This document shows, one piece after another, positions 1 to 8,425 of a stretch of DNA of 20,323 nt. Position 1 is the stretch's first letter. Every line of letters begins with the position of its first letter. Where the stretch lies: IMG/VR virus record IMGVR_UViG_3300022602_003131, positions 1 to 20,323 of that record; one strand, given 5' to 3'. Source of the stretch: a virus. The position numbers and the translations under genes were made by a program. The notes under the pieces are model-generated. The model saw nothing but the letters and a program-made list of their open reading frames with translations, searched no databases and was not told the origin of the DNA.

Positions 1-471
1 GGCACTACCATGCATGCTCATCTGGAAGCCTATGTGTTAGGTGAGCCACGTCCGGGCGGCAACAACTATGGCAGGCTCATGGCGCAGCGCATGGCTGATA
101 CTGTGATCGCAGAAGGGTTGATTGACGTTGACGAGGTATGGGGTGTTGAGAGCCATCTTTACTATGAAAACCTCTGGGCCGGTACCACCGACTTGGTTGG
201 CATGTACATGGGACGCCCGGCTATCATGGATTTCAAGACCACCATCAAGCCTAAAAAAAGAGAATGGGTGGAAGATTATCGCCTGCAGCTAGCCGCCTAT
301 GCCATGGCGCACAACAACATACATGGTACCAACATTGAAACCACGGTGGTATTCATGGTTAGCAGAGAATGCGAGTTCCAAAAGTTTGTGTGGAGCGGCC
401 ACGAGTTTGAAGAAAGCACTTTGCTTTGGAGCCAGAAAGTGGCTGACTATTATGAGCGGTTCGTGTTCTAA
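1..471 (+). CDS. RecB-like PD-(D/E)XK nuclease, 5' end cut by window
   Basis: This is the C-terminal part of a PD-(D/E)XK superfamily nuclease, probably a DNA exonuclease used in phage recombination or replication. The reading frame is open to the first base. The residues before and after the first ATG (position 10) read GTTMHAHLEAY, which matches the early G-T-x-x-H-x-x-x-E-x-Y motif of RecB/Cas4-like nucleases, so the true start lies upstream of the window. Further on are an acidic residue in AGTTDLVG, the D-x-K core in MDFKTT, and the QLAAY match to the RecB-family QxxxY motif. These cover the expected metal and DNA-binding positions, so the domain looks intact. The next gene starts 1 nt after the stop, which suggests co-translation. 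The family is clear; the exact role is inferred. Confidence 0.75.
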   Translation, partial: GTTMHAHLEAYVLGEPRPGGNNYGRLMAQRMADTVIAEGLIDVDEVWGVESHLYYENLWAGTTDLVGMYMGRPAIMDFKTTIKPKKREWVEDYRLQLAAYAMAHNNIHGTNIETTVVFMVSRECEFQKFVWSGHEFEESTLLWSQKVADYYERFVF

Positions 472-472
472 C

Positions 473-1918
473 ATGGCTGATGTAAAGGTGGGGTATGCCA
501 TATGGAACCGCAGGAAACAATTCCAGGCCAACATAGAAGATGTCCTCATTGATCTAGATTTTGCTTTGGATAGCATCATAGTACCCTATGTAAATGCTGA
601 TTGTAATGCCATACTGAACCACATGGCAGATTTCACAGATTTCACGCACGTGGTGATATATGCAAGCGGTACAGGCCTAAGAAGAAGTTATGCTCTTGAT
701 AGCTATTGGCACGATCACTGCCAGAAACCATGGATGATATCTGGTCACATCTTGATGCATAATGAGGACCAATATCCCAATTTACATGAACAGGCATTTG
801 CAATCAATCTGTCACTATGGAAACTGTGCGGTCGCCCGCAACTTGGATACCGCGAAAAAGGCATAAAACACCTAGTACCTTTCACTCGCAGCAATCAAAA
901 TATTCATGATGATTACACCCCCAGGTGGTTACAACCAAGTCACAGCCCATTGTTGCACACCGACCAACGAAAATTTGGATGGAACATTATATCAAAATCA
1001 TTGGAACATGGGTTTCGTGTGGTGAATGTGCCAATAAACATACGTGAACAAAAATTCTACATATACCCGGAAGATGACGGTCAAAAGTTGGTAAAAGCTG
1101 TGTCTCAAGTGAGATCAAATCATGATGCTATGGTTGAACCATTTGAAAACGAGACACAGGAAAAATTCATAGAATGGTTGCGTCATAGATTAAAGCAAGC
1201 CAAGACACCTGTGTTCCTATTCAACACTGGGGTGCTTTGGTTTGAACAGTCTTATATTGAGATCAAGGCCGATAGCTTATGGACCACTGCCAGTGGTTTC
1301 AAAAGCTTTGTGGAATGGTACATGCGCGGAGCGTCTGCAGAATGCAGAATAGATACCTATGACTACAACTCGCGTTCTCTGAATGTCTGGCGACACATTC
1401 ATGCCAATTGGCAAGGCAGTGATCTATACAGTTTTATGAAGGACTATGATCCTAACATTGAGATTGAAGAAGAATACTGCTGGGGTAACAAACTTGCGCA
1501 TGAAACTTTTAGGCAAGCCAGTAATAGGCAAGAACAGGAAATAGTTGACTATTTTGGTGATCGGGAAAATATGATCAAACACTGGAAGATTTTTCAAGGT
1601 CTGTTTCACTGCTATCATCACTGCAACTTGGTCACAGGCTATCATGATATGGTAAGACATCTGGAACCAAGCAAAACTCATTTCATCTGGATAAACAACA
1701 TTTTCTTTTTTAGACAAAACATCCTGCAGTATGGTTTGAACTATCTCAACACCAAGCTCTGTGATTTTGTAGATGACATAGCAGTGCAGGCTCCAAACAC
1801 TTATGTGTTTGGACAGTGTTCAAAATTCTATTTTGGACACAGGGTAGATGACATATCAGCAGAGATCAAACGTGTGCCAGAACATCGGCACCAATGGGAT
1901 ATGGATAACAATCCATAG
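473..1918 (+). CDS. unknown 481-residue protein, possible glycosyltransferase-like plus methyltransferase-like domains
   Basis: I do not recognise a named family. The ATG at 473 is chosen because it follows the preceding stop by 1 nt; the frame is open further upstream but would overlap the nuclease gene. The first half (about residues 1-210) has alternating hydrophobic strands and segments such as GHILMHNEDQYPNLHEQ, in a style I associate with GT-A-like sugar-transferase proteins of marine phages. The second half carries VFLFNTGVLWF followed by YDYNSRSLNVWRHIHANW, which resembles the strand-acid-helix layout of a Rossmann methyltransferase, but no clear glycine-rich SAM motif is visible. There is no signal peptide or membrane segment. 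It lies just upstream of the late-promoter-driven tail spike gene. The domain assignments are tentative. Confidence 0.7.
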   Translation: MADVKVGYAIWNRRKQFQANIEDVLIDLDFALDSIIVPYVNADCNAILNHMADFTDFTHVVIYASGTGLRRSYALDSYWHDHCQKPWMISGHILMHNEDQYPNLHEQAFAINLSLWKLCGRPQLGYREKGIKHLVPFTRSNQNIHDDYTPRWLQPSHSPLLHTDQRKFGWNIISKSLEHGFRVVNVPINIREQKFYIYPEDDGQKLVKAVSQVRSNHDAMVEPFENETQEKFIEWLRHRLKQAKTPVFLFNTGVLWFEQSYIEIKADSLWTTASGFKSFVEWYMRGASAECRIDTYDYNSRSLNVWRHIHANWQGSDLYSFMKDYDPNIEIEEEYCWGNKLAHETFRQASNRQEQEIVDYFGDRENMIKHWKIFQGLFHCYHHCNLVTGYHDMVRHLEPSKTHFIWINNIFFFRQNILQYGLNYLNTKLCDFVDDIAVQAPNTYVFGQCSKFYFGHRVDDISAEIKRVPEHRHQWDMDNNP

Positions 1919-1927
1919 CAAGGTTGC

Positions 1928-1935
1928 GATAAATA
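1928..1935 (+). promoter_or_regulatory. T4-type late promoter (GATAAATA)
   Basis: GATAAATA matches the NATAAATA late-promoter element of T4-like cyanophages (TATAAATA in T4). It lies 28 nt before the tail spike start, in the only gap between two genes here. A late structural gene directly downstream fits this reading. Confidence 0.65.
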
Positions 1936-1962
1936 TCTCTGTTCACTGGAGATAACCCTTAG

Positions 1963-3492
1963 ATGGCCATAGTTTCAATCAGCCGCTTGCAGCAACGCCG
2001 GGGGCTCTTCGCAGATTTACCAGCCAGCCTGAACGAAGCCGAGTTTGGATGGTGTCTGGACACTCGGCAACTGTTCATCGGCAACGGCAACACGTATACC
2101 GGAAACAGCCAAATCCTCACCCAGTGGAGTCCCAACGATCAAATCATCACACATACCTATCAGGGTTATACTGGGATTTCTGCTCAGGGCACAGTGCCCA
2201 GAGAACTGGGGTCGATACTGGACGATAGCTTGAACGTCAAGGATTATGGTGCTGTGGGCGATGGCATCGCAGACGACACTGCAGCCATACAGCAAGCCAT
2301 AGCCGATCAATGGGCTAGAATAGCAGCAAATCCAGTTTCAAATCTCAGCAGCAGGAATGTGATAAATTTCCCTGCAGGTACCTATCTGGTCACACAGACC
2401 ATAGACATATATCCTTATATAATCCTATCAGGTGAAGGTCGCGGCCATACCAGCATAAAACTTGCAGCTGGCGCTACAGCTCCTATCTTTAGGACAGCTG
2501 ATAGCCTAGGACAGACAGGCACCAACATTGGATTGAATGGCGCTGTGTTGCCCACAGGGATCACTTGGCGATATATGAACATAGATGCTAGCCTCAGCAC
2601 TGTCAATCAAGCAGTGTTGTTACAGCGTTGCTCCTACATCAATTTCCAATATGTTTCAATCATCGGATCTTGGTCCAGCCCCAATGATCCTGCATTCAAT
2701 TCAGGCGGCATATTGATTGAAAGCCTTGGCAATGCTTTCGCGACCTCTGACATCACAGTGATCGATTCAACCTTCTCGAATTGCAGTTATGCTTTGTCAA
2801 CGAGTGATGCAATACAACGCATTGCTATGCAAACCTCGCAGATAAGAAATTGCTATGTTGGCCTGCAGTTGCTGGGTACCACATCTGGGCCAAGCTATGT
2901 GAATGTCACGCAGAATCTATTTAACAACATTGATTCCTATGGCATCCAGGTTGACACATATAATCGCGGAGTAACCAGCGTGGGCAATAGTTTCAAAAAC
3001 GTTGGTACTGTTGCCGTGGTACCGGCTATATATTGGACTCCGGGAAGCCAAGCATGCAGCAGCGTAGGAGACGTGTTTGATCAGAACAACAGGACTTACC
3101 GCATCTATAACGGTCAGCCAAATGTCAATATGGTTTTAGATGCACAGCAAACAGAAATAGTTCAAAACGTGCCAACCCCCATGAGTGTGACTCTGTTGCC
3201 AAACCAAACCAGCGTCAGCACCGGCATAACCTACAGTCTATCGGGCATATCCACTTTCACGCTGCAGATACCCTACACAGTGACCATGGACACCTATCGC
3301 AGAGGGGGAACATTGTATGTGGTCAGCGATGGTGCTACAGCTGAGCTTGTGGATCAGTCAGTGTCGTTGAACAATGCAGTGTCTATAACCTTTGGTGTGA
3401 CAGTGGTTTCGGGAACGTTGGAAATTCTCTATACCAGCACAGGTTCAGCGTCGGGTATACTGAAATATATTACCACAGAATGGAAATTCTAA
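1963..3492 (+). CDS. tail spike/fibre with pectate-lyase-like beta-helix
   Basis: This is probably a receptor-binding or polysaccharide-degrading tail spike of 509 residues. The N-terminus (about 8-45: RRGLFADLP, then EAEFGWCLDTRQLFIGNG) looks like the short virion-attachment module common at the start of phage fibre proteins. Residues 91-106 (NVKDYGAVGDGIADDT) are the signature opening of Pectate_lyase_3-type right-handed beta-helices. The rest is rich in Asn, Ser, Thr and short beta repeats, as expected for a helix trunk, and it ends in a small beta-rich region. The ATG at 1963 has GGAG about 11 nt upstream and a late promoter before that. Catalytic residues cannot be assigned by eye, so enzymatic activity is open. 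The following gene overlaps its end by 13 nt. Confidence 0.85.
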   Translation: MAIVSISRLQQRRGLFADLPASLNEAEFGWCLDTRQLFIGNGNTYTGNSQILTQWSPNDQIITHTYQGYTGISAQGTVPRELGSILDDSLNVKDYGAVGDGIADDTAAIQQAIADQWARIAANPVSNLSSRNVINFPAGTYLVTQTIDIYPYIILSGEGRGHTSIKLAAGATAPIFRTADSLGQTGTNIGLNGAVLPTGITWRYMNIDASLSTVNQAVLLQRCSYINFQYVSIIGSWSSPNDPAFNSGGILIESLGNAFATSDITVIDSTFSNCSYALSTSDAIQRIAMQTSQIRNCYVGLQLLGTTSGPSYVNVTQNLFNNIDSYGIQVDTYNRGVTSVGNSFKNVGTVAVVPAIYWTPGSQACSSVGDVFDQNNRTYRIYNGQPNVNMVLDAQQTEIVQNVPTPMSVTLLPNQTSVSTGITYSLSGISTFTLQIPYTVTMDTYRRGGTLYVVSDGATAELVDQSVSLNNAVSITFGVTVVSGTLEILYTSTGSASGILKYITTEWKF

Positions 3493-3995
3493 GCTCAGCA
3501 CTGTACATGCATAACCCCTTTTTGGTACATTCTCAGCAGTTAAGACAGCACTGGAAAGATCTCAGGATCAAATTGGAAACTGAGGTTGATCCAAAGATAA
3601 AGTCTAAGATAGCATTGGATTTTTGGAACCAAGCTCCGACCAGCAAGCCATTCCTCGATTACATGGAGCCGTCCACATGGCCTGATCCGTGGACGCTGTT
3701 AGATAACAAGATTTTTGATGCAAACAGCATAAGTCTTGGTATCTTTTGGACACTTCAGCTTGGACAGGTCCACAGCGATAAACTGACATTGGCCATGCTG
3801 AGACAACCCAGCCAAGCCTGGGAAGGTTTGGTATGCATAGTAGATGACCAATTGGTGGTTGGATACGACAGACACAAGGTCTGGCATTTGGCAGAACTGC
3901 CAGATATGCGTGTCATGCATATGTACAAGTACGATTTGCAAAAACGCTGTATCAGAGAAATTCCAATAAACACGCTTCACGCACAAGTGGCCTGA
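3480..3995 (+). CDS. unknown protein, 171 residues
   Basis: No family is recognised. The ORF begins inside the last codons of the tail spike gene (13 nt overlap), typical of translational coupling. There is no good ribosome binding site before the ATG at 3480, and the ATG at 3507 (beginning MHNPFLVHSQQ) is an alternative. The protein is soluble, rich in Trp, Leu and Gln, and has repeated short amphipathic segments (LRQHWKDLRIKLETEV, SLGIFWTLQLGQV). It contains no signal peptide, membrane helix or Cys cluster. Position directly behind the spike would suit a fibre assembly helper, but this is position-based only. Confidence 0.65.
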   Translation: MEILSSALYMHNPFLVHSQQLRQHWKDLRIKLETEVDPKIKSKIALDFWNQAPTSKPFLDYMEPSTWPDPWTLLDNKIFDANSISLGIFWTLQLGQVHSDKLTLAMLRQPSQAWEGLVCIVDDQLVVGYDRHKVWHLAELPDMRVMHMYKYDLQKRCIREIPINTLHAQVA

Positions 3996-4233
3996 TGTGA
4001 GTTTTAACTCCAAAGATTTCAACCTCATATGCTGCAGAAATGGTTGGTCAATCAGGTCAAGACGCATTAAGACTTTTGTCAAAAATATGCCAAATTATGC
4101 TTATTTTTCCAAGCATTTGTTGGGTTTTTAGCGTTTTCTTGATGCTGTCATAAACCAATACAGGCGTTAAATATACCTGTTGCTGAAAGCAACTGTCCAC
4201 CATACAATAGCAGGGAAAGATAAAGAGATGATC
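3996..4233 (+). other. non-coding gap upstream of nrdA
   Basis: This is one of the longest gaps without a gene in the window. It is more AT-rich than its neighbours. It contains a terminator-like hairpin (4090-4130), then a small perfect hairpin GTTGCT-GAA-AGCAAC (4179-4193) in the likely nrdA leader. TTGATG at 4139 is -35-like but has no well-spaced -10 element, and TGCTGTCA at 4143 only loosely resembles a T4 MotA box. A nrdA promoter probably lies here, but I cannot place it. Confidence 0.5.
4090..4130 (+). terminator. probable rho-independent terminator after the tail spike operon
   Basis: Inverted repeat: CCAA...ATGCTT (4090-4103) pairs with AAGCAT...TTGG (4111-4123), giving a 6 bp inner and 4 bp outer stem with a mismatched bulge between. 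GTTTTTA follows directly at 4124-4130. It lies between the tail spike/unknown pair and nrdA, where transcription units should be separated. The stem is AT-rich, so strength is uncertain. Confidence 0.5.
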
Positions 4234-6549
4234 ATGGCCACTTCACCAAAAAACGAGATACTAGTAACCAAGCGTAACGGCAGCAAGGAGGCACTGAACA
4301 TCGAGAAGCTGCATAAGGTGGTGTTTTGGGCCACTGAAGGTATCCAAGGTGTCAGCGCCAGCGAAGTGGAGATACGCAGCCAGATACAGTTCTACAACGG
4401 CATCAAGACCGCTGATCTACAAGAAACGCTGATCAAGGCAGCAGCTGATCTGATCAGCGAAGAAACACCAAACTATCAGTATGTGGCCGGACGTTTGGTC
4501 AACTATCATCTGCGCAAGGAGGTTTACAACGCATATAAACCTTGGCATATCCTTGATCTCGTGAAAAAGAACGTGGCTGACGGTTTCTATGATGCACAGC
4601 TGTTGGAAGAATACACTGAGAACGACTGGGATCAGATCAATCGCTTCATTGATCACGAGCGGGATGCAAGCCTAACCTACGTGGCCATGGAGCAGATGCG
4701 CGGCAAGTATCTGGTACAGAATCGCGTCACTGGCGAGATCAAGGAAACTCCGCAGATGGCCTATGCACTGATCGCAGCCACGCTGTTCATTCGCCATGAT
4801 AAGCTGACCAGATTAAATGTCATACGTGACTATTACGATGCCATCAGCAGGCACGACATCAGCTTGCCTACGCCTATCATGGCAGGCGTTCGCACTCCGC
4901 AGCGCCAGTTCAGCAGTTGCGTGCTGATTGAAACAGGTGACAGCCTAGACAGCATCAATGCCACTGCCAGTGCTGTTGTGAAATACGTTAGCCAGAAAGC
5001 TGGCATTGGCATAGGTGCAGGATCTATCCGTGCTATTGGTAGTCCTATCAGGAACGGCGATGCCAGCCACACTGGTGTGGTACCCTTCTACAAGCTGTTC
5101 CAGGCAGCTACTCGTTCTTGCTCACAGGGCGGTGTACGCAATGGAGCAGCTACCCTTTACTATCCGATCTGGCATCTTGAAGCAGAAGAGATGCTGGTGC
5201 TCAAGAACAATCGCGGAACGGAAGACAACCGCGTGCGCCACATGGATTATGGTGTGCAGTTCAGCAAGCTGTTCTATGAGAGGCTGATACAGGGAGGAGA
5301 CATCACTCTGTTCTCACCCAGCGACGTACCCGGATTGTACGACGCATTCTTCGCTGATCAGGATCGTTTCCGCACTCTTTACGAAGCAGCCGAGAAGAAC
5401 AAGAAGCTACGCAAGAAGACAGTCAAGGCCATTGACCTATTCAGCAACTTCATGCAAGAACGCAAGGACACTGGTCGAATCTATCTACAGAACGTGGACA
5501 ATGCTAATCAGCATGGCGCTTTCATTGAAAGCATCGCACCAATCAAGCAAAGCAATCTCTGCGCTGAGATTGACTTGCCTACCAAGCCATTGAATGACCT
5601 CAACGACGAGGACGGAGAGATCAGTCTGTGCACGCTCAGTGCCATCAACTGGGGCAACATCAAGAGCCCAGCAGACTTTGAAAAGCCCTGCAAGCTAGCA
5701 GTGATGGCTTTGGACAACCTCTTGGATTATCAGAGCTATCCAGTGAAGGCTGCATATCGCAGCACCATGAACCGCCGTCCTCTGGGAGTGGGCATCATCA
5801 ATTTTGCCTATTGGCTAGCCAAGAACGGTGTGAGCTACAGCGATCAAGCGGCATTGCCATTGGTAGATGAATACATGGAAGCCATGAGCTACTACTTGAT
5901 CAAGGCCAGCGTAGATCTAGCACGCACCAAGGGCGCATGTGCCAAAAGCGAAGAAACCAAGTATGGCAATGGCATCGTACCAATTGACACTCGCAAGCGT
6001 GACATTGACGAGTTGGTTCCGCATGTTGAGCGCATGCCTTGGGCAGAACTGCGCGAGGATCTGCAGGTAGTTGGCATACGCAACAGCACGCTGATGGCAG
6101 TGATGCCAGCGGAAACTTCAGCGCAGATCGCCAATGCCACCAACGGCATCGAACCACCGCGCAGTTTGATCAGCGTGAAACAGAGCAAGCATGGCGTGCT
6201 CAAGCAGGTGGTACCAGAGTTCCGCAGGCTCAAGAACAAGTACGAGCTGCTCTGGGATCAGAAGAGTCCGGAAGGCTATCTCAAGATATGCGCAGTGCTA
6301 CAGAAGTACATTGACCAAGGCATATCGGTCAATACGTCATACAATCCTCAACACTATCAAGATGATAAGATACCGCTAAGCGAGATGCTGGGCCACTTGT
6401 TGATGTTTTACAAATACGGTGGCAAGCAGCTTTATTATTTTCAGACTTACGATGGTCAAGGCGAGCTTAATGTGACCAAGATGATCTCAGAGGATGTGGC
6501 CGAGCTGCCGCCGGTTGACGATGCCAACTGCGAGAGCTGCACGATCTAA
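4234..6549 (+). CDS. nrdA: ribonucleoside-diphosphate reductase class Ia, large (alpha) subunit
   Basis: This enzyme reduces ribonucleotides to deoxyribonucleotides for phage DNA synthesis, together with NrdB. With the ATG at 4234 (771 residues), key residues align with E. coli NrdA at a constant offset of +4: Cys229 and Cys466 (redox pair), Cys443 and Glu445 in NLCAEIDLPT (thiyl radical centre), Tyr734-Tyr735 (radical transfer) and the C-terminal Cys766-x-x-Cys769 swinging arm. An ATP-cone occupies about residues 8-100, so allosteric activity control is probably retained. Start choice: GAG lies 6 nt upstream of 4234; the ATG at 4228 and a TTG at 4180 are less likely alternatives. nrdB follows after 60 nt. 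All catalytic residues are present, and the gene looks functional. Confidence 0.96.
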   Translation: MATSPKNEILVTKRNGSKEALNIEKLHKVVFWATEGIQGVSASEVEIRSQIQFYNGIKTADLQETLIKAAADLISEETPNYQYVAGRLVNYHLRKEVYNAYKPWHILDLVKKNVADGFYDAQLLEEYTENDWDQINRFIDHERDASLTYVAMEQMRGKYLVQNRVTGEIKETPQMAYALIAATLFIRHDKLTRLNVIRDYYDAISRHDISLPTPIMAGVRTPQRQFSSCVLIETGDSLDSINATASAVVKYVSQKAGIGIGAGSIRAIGSPIRNGDASHTGVVPFYKLFQAATRSCSQGGVRNGAATLYYPIWHLEAEEMLVLKNNRGTEDNRVRHMDYGVQFSKLFYERLIQGGDITLFSPSDVPGLYDAFFADQDRFRTLYEAAEKNKKLRKKTVKAIDLFSNFMQERKDTGRIYLQNVDNANQHGAFIESIAPIKQSNLCAEIDLPTKPLNDLNDEDGEISLCTLSAINWGNIKSPADFEKPCKLAVMALDNLLDYQSYPVKAAYRSTMNRRPLGVGIINFAYWLAKNGVSYSDQAALPLVDEYMEAMSYYLIKASVDLARTKGACAKSEETKYGNGIVPIDTRKRDIDELVPHVERMPWAELREDLQVVGIRNSTLMAVMPAETSAQIANATNGIEPPRSLISVKQSKHGVLKQVVPEFRRLKNKYELLWDQKSPEGYLKICAVLQKYIDQGISVNTSYNPQHYQDDKIPLSEMLGHLLMFYKYGGKQLYYFQTYDGQGELNVTKMISEDVAELPPVDDANCESCTI

Positions 6550-6581
6550 GCAGGTTGGCAACCAAGCCTGCCTGCTATATA
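6550..6581 (+). promoter_or_regulatory. nrdA-nrdB intergenic hairpin and possible extended -10 promoter
   Basis: GCAGGTTGG (6550-6558) pairs with CCAA-G-CCTGC (6562-6571), giving a 9 bp stem with one bulged G and a 3 nt loop. It is not followed by a T run, so it is not a clear terminator. TGCTATATA (6573-6581) resembles an extended -10 element (TGnTATAAT). The hairpin could protect an mRNA end or tune the alpha/beta ratio, and the promoter could boost nrdB. Confidence 0.35.
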
Positions 6582-6609
6582 CTAGAAACACACAGATGAG
6601 GAAACAATC

Positions 6610-7719
6610 ATGAGCGTTTTTGACGTCGCTAACCGATCAGATCACACCAAGAGCCTGGCTTTCTTGGATCCACTTGGGGGTGTGAGCATCCAGCGCTATG
6701 ATACAATGAAGTACAAGACGCTAGACAAGCTTACGGAGAAACAATTATCCTTTTTTTGGTTACCAACAGAAGTTGATATATTCAGAGATGCCAAGGACTT
6801 CAAGGATCTCACTGCGCACGAACAGCACATATTCACCAGCAACCTCAAGCGGCAGATACTGCTGGACAGCGTGCAGGGGCGTGCACCAAGCGTAGCATTT
6901 GGACCAATCTGCAGCTTACCTGAGCTGGAAAACTGGATCACCACCTGGACGTTTAGCGAGACCATCCACAGCCGCAGCTATACCCACATTATTCGCAACG
7001 TCTACACCAATCCCAGCAAGATCTTTGACGAGATGATGGACATCCAAGAGATCGTGGACTGTGCTGGGGACATCAGCAAGAACTACGATGAACTGATTGC
7101 CATGAACAACGACCTAGCATTGAACGGACCTGGTCCACGTCCAGGTTATGATCAATACAGGCACAAGAGGCTGCTTTGGTTGGCCCTGATGAGCGTGAAC
7201 ATACTGGAAGGTGTGCGCTTCTATGTGAGCTTTGCATGCAGCTGGGCCTTTGCCGAAGTCAAGAAGATGGAGGGCAACGCCAAGATCATCAAGTTCATCG
7301 CTCGTGACGAGAACCTGCACTTGGCCAGCACGCAGACGCTGCTCAAGATCCTGCCAAAAGATGATCCAGACTATGCACAGATAGAAGTAGAATGCCAAGC
7401 AGAAGCCATCCAGCTGTTTGAAGATGCAGTGGATCAAGAAAAGCGTTGGGCAGAATATCTGTTCAAAGATGGCAGCATGATCGGCCTCAACTATCAGCTG
7501 CTCAGCGATTACGTGGAATGGATTGCGCACAAGAGAATGACAGCCGTGGGCCTGCCAAGCAAATATCGAGGCAGTACCAATCCCTTGCCTTGGACGCAGA
7601 AGTGGATAGCTGGTGCAGAAGTCCAAGTAGCCCCTCAAGAAACAGAAATCTCGGGGTATGTGAGCGGTGGTACCAAACAGGACGTAAGCACAGATAGCTT
7701 CAGAGGCTTCAGCCTCTGA
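6610..7719 (+). CDS. nrdB: ribonucleoside-diphosphate reductase class Ia, small (beta) subunit
   Basis: NrdB holds the di-iron tyrosyl-radical cofactor that starts NrdA catalysis. The 369-residue protein has all ligands: Asp86 (LLDSVQG), Glu117 and His120 (SETIHS), Glu200 (ILEGVRF), Glu234 and His237 (RDENLH). Radical Tyr124 sits in SRSYTHII. The residues equivalent to E. coli Asp84, Glu115, His118 and Tyr122 are shifted by only +2. The C-terminus (DSFRGFSL) would dock on NrdA. The ATG at 6610 has GAGGAA about 7 nt upstream. The stop overlaps the next start (TGATG), so the following glycosyltransferase is translationally coupled. No intron or frameshift is seen, although nrd genes are frequent homing targets in T4-like phages. 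Confidence 0.96.
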   Translation: MSVFDVANRSDHTKSLAFLDPLGGVSIQRYDTMKYKTLDKLTEKQLSFFWLPTEVDIFRDAKDFKDLTAHEQHIFTSNLKRQILLDSVQGRAPSVAFGPICSLPELENWITTWTFSETIHSRSYTHIIRNVYTNPSKIFDEMMDIQEIVDCAGDISKNYDELIAMNNDLALNGPGPRPGYDQYRHKRLLWLALMSVNILEGVRFYVSFACSWAFAEVKKMEGNAKIIKFIARDENLHLASTQTLLKILPKDDPDYAQIEVECQAEAIQLFEDAVDQEKRWAEYLFKDGSMIGLNYQLLSDYVEWIAHKRMTAVGLPSKYRGSTNPLPWTQKWIAGAEVQVAPQETEISGYVSGGTKQDVSTDSFRGFSL

Positions 7720-8405
7720 TGCAAGTTGCCATCATCACGCCCTATCATGCCGAAGATACTGCTACTTTACGCCGCTGCCATGACAGCGTGTTGGCACAGA
7801 CTTTTGCCAACACTCGCCACATGATGGTCAGCGACGGCAATCCACATCCCATGATAGACAAGCTGGATGCGGATCACTACAAGCTGCCCAGGGCGCATGC
7901 AGATGCTGGTGCTACCCCGCGAGCATTGGCAGCAATAAGTGCTTTCAGCCAGGGCTATGATGCTGTTGGTTTCATTGATGCCGACAACTACCTGAAGCCT
8001 AATCATGTGCAGATGATGGTTGACGTGCTGTCTCAAAGCGGGGCAGACGGCGTGATAGCCACCAGGGTCATACACAGCCAAGACGATCGTGAGATGTATG
8101 TGGACCGCATTGAAAGCAACGGCGAGAACATGATTGATACCAACAGCTGGTTTCTCACGCGCAAGGCTTTGCCTGCCATGACTGGTTGGATAGTTGAACC
8201 AGGACAGCGCCTGTGGAGCGATAGGTATTTTGCCAAGGCAGTGTTAGATTCTGGTATGGTTATAGTGCGCAGCGAAGAACCTACAGTGGTTTATGTGACC
8301 AAATGGGCATGGCATTATCAGCATGCAGGTTGGCCCATCCCTGCCGGTTCTGTGTGGATAAATCGTGCTGCAGATGGCACACTAACCCACGCTGTACACC
8401 AATAA
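7719..8405 (+). CDS. family 2 (GT-A) glycosyltransferase
   Basis: This 228-residue protein probably transfers a sugar from a nucleotide-sugar donor. The N-terminus (VAIITPYHAEDTATLRRCHDSVLAQTF) is the classic GT2 opening. VSDGNP is the first acidic nucleotide-binding site, and Asp87-Ala-Asp89 in GFIDADNYL is the DxD metal/UDP-sugar motif. There is no membrane segment. The acceptor is unknown: phage DNA bases, virion proteins or host surface glycans are all possible. The start codon overlaps the nrdB stop by 1 nt, and the end overlaps a late promoter for glutaredoxin. Its place between nrdB and grx is unusual, because a glycosyltransferase has no role in ribonucleotide reduction. It may modify a nucleotide or base made by this cluster, or may simply be an insertion. 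Confidence 0.85.
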   Translation: MQVAIITPYHAEDTATLRRCHDSVLAQTFANTRHMMVSDGNPHPMIDKLDADHYKLPRAHADAGATPRALAAISAFSQGYDAVGFIDADNYLKPNHVQMMVDVLSQSGADGVIATRVIHSQDDREMYVDRIESNGENMIDTNSWFLTRKALPAMTGWIVEPGQRLWSDRYFAKAVLDSGMVIVRSEEPTVVYVTKWAWHYQHAGWPIPAGSVWINRAADGTLTHAVHQ

Positions 8406-8408
8406 ATA
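8401..8408 (+). promoter_or_regulatory. T4-type late promoter (AATAAATA)
   Basis: AATAAATA matches NATAAATA and lies 18 nt before the glutaredoxin ATG, overlapping the glycosyltransferase stop codon. It would drive grx and the downstream cell-wall hydrolase late in infection. A late signal fits the hydrolase better than it fits grx. Confidence 0.55.
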
Positions 8409-8425
8409 TCTCAAAGGATACGTTC

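Noticed and set aside
4180-4233. TTG start at 4180 for nrdA
   Set aside because: It lies inside a hairpin and has no ribosome binding site; ATG at 4234 (or 4228) has a GAG-type site and gives a length and residue numbering close to E. coli NrdA.
6550-6571. Rho-independent terminator after nrdA
   Set aside because: The hairpin is good, but no T run follows and nrdB must be expressed from the same unit or just downstream; kept only as a regulatory hairpin.
7114-7638. 174-codon minus-strand ORF inside nrdB
   Set aside because: It is antisense to strongly conserved nrdB codons and encodes no recognisable domain, so it is a shadow ORF.
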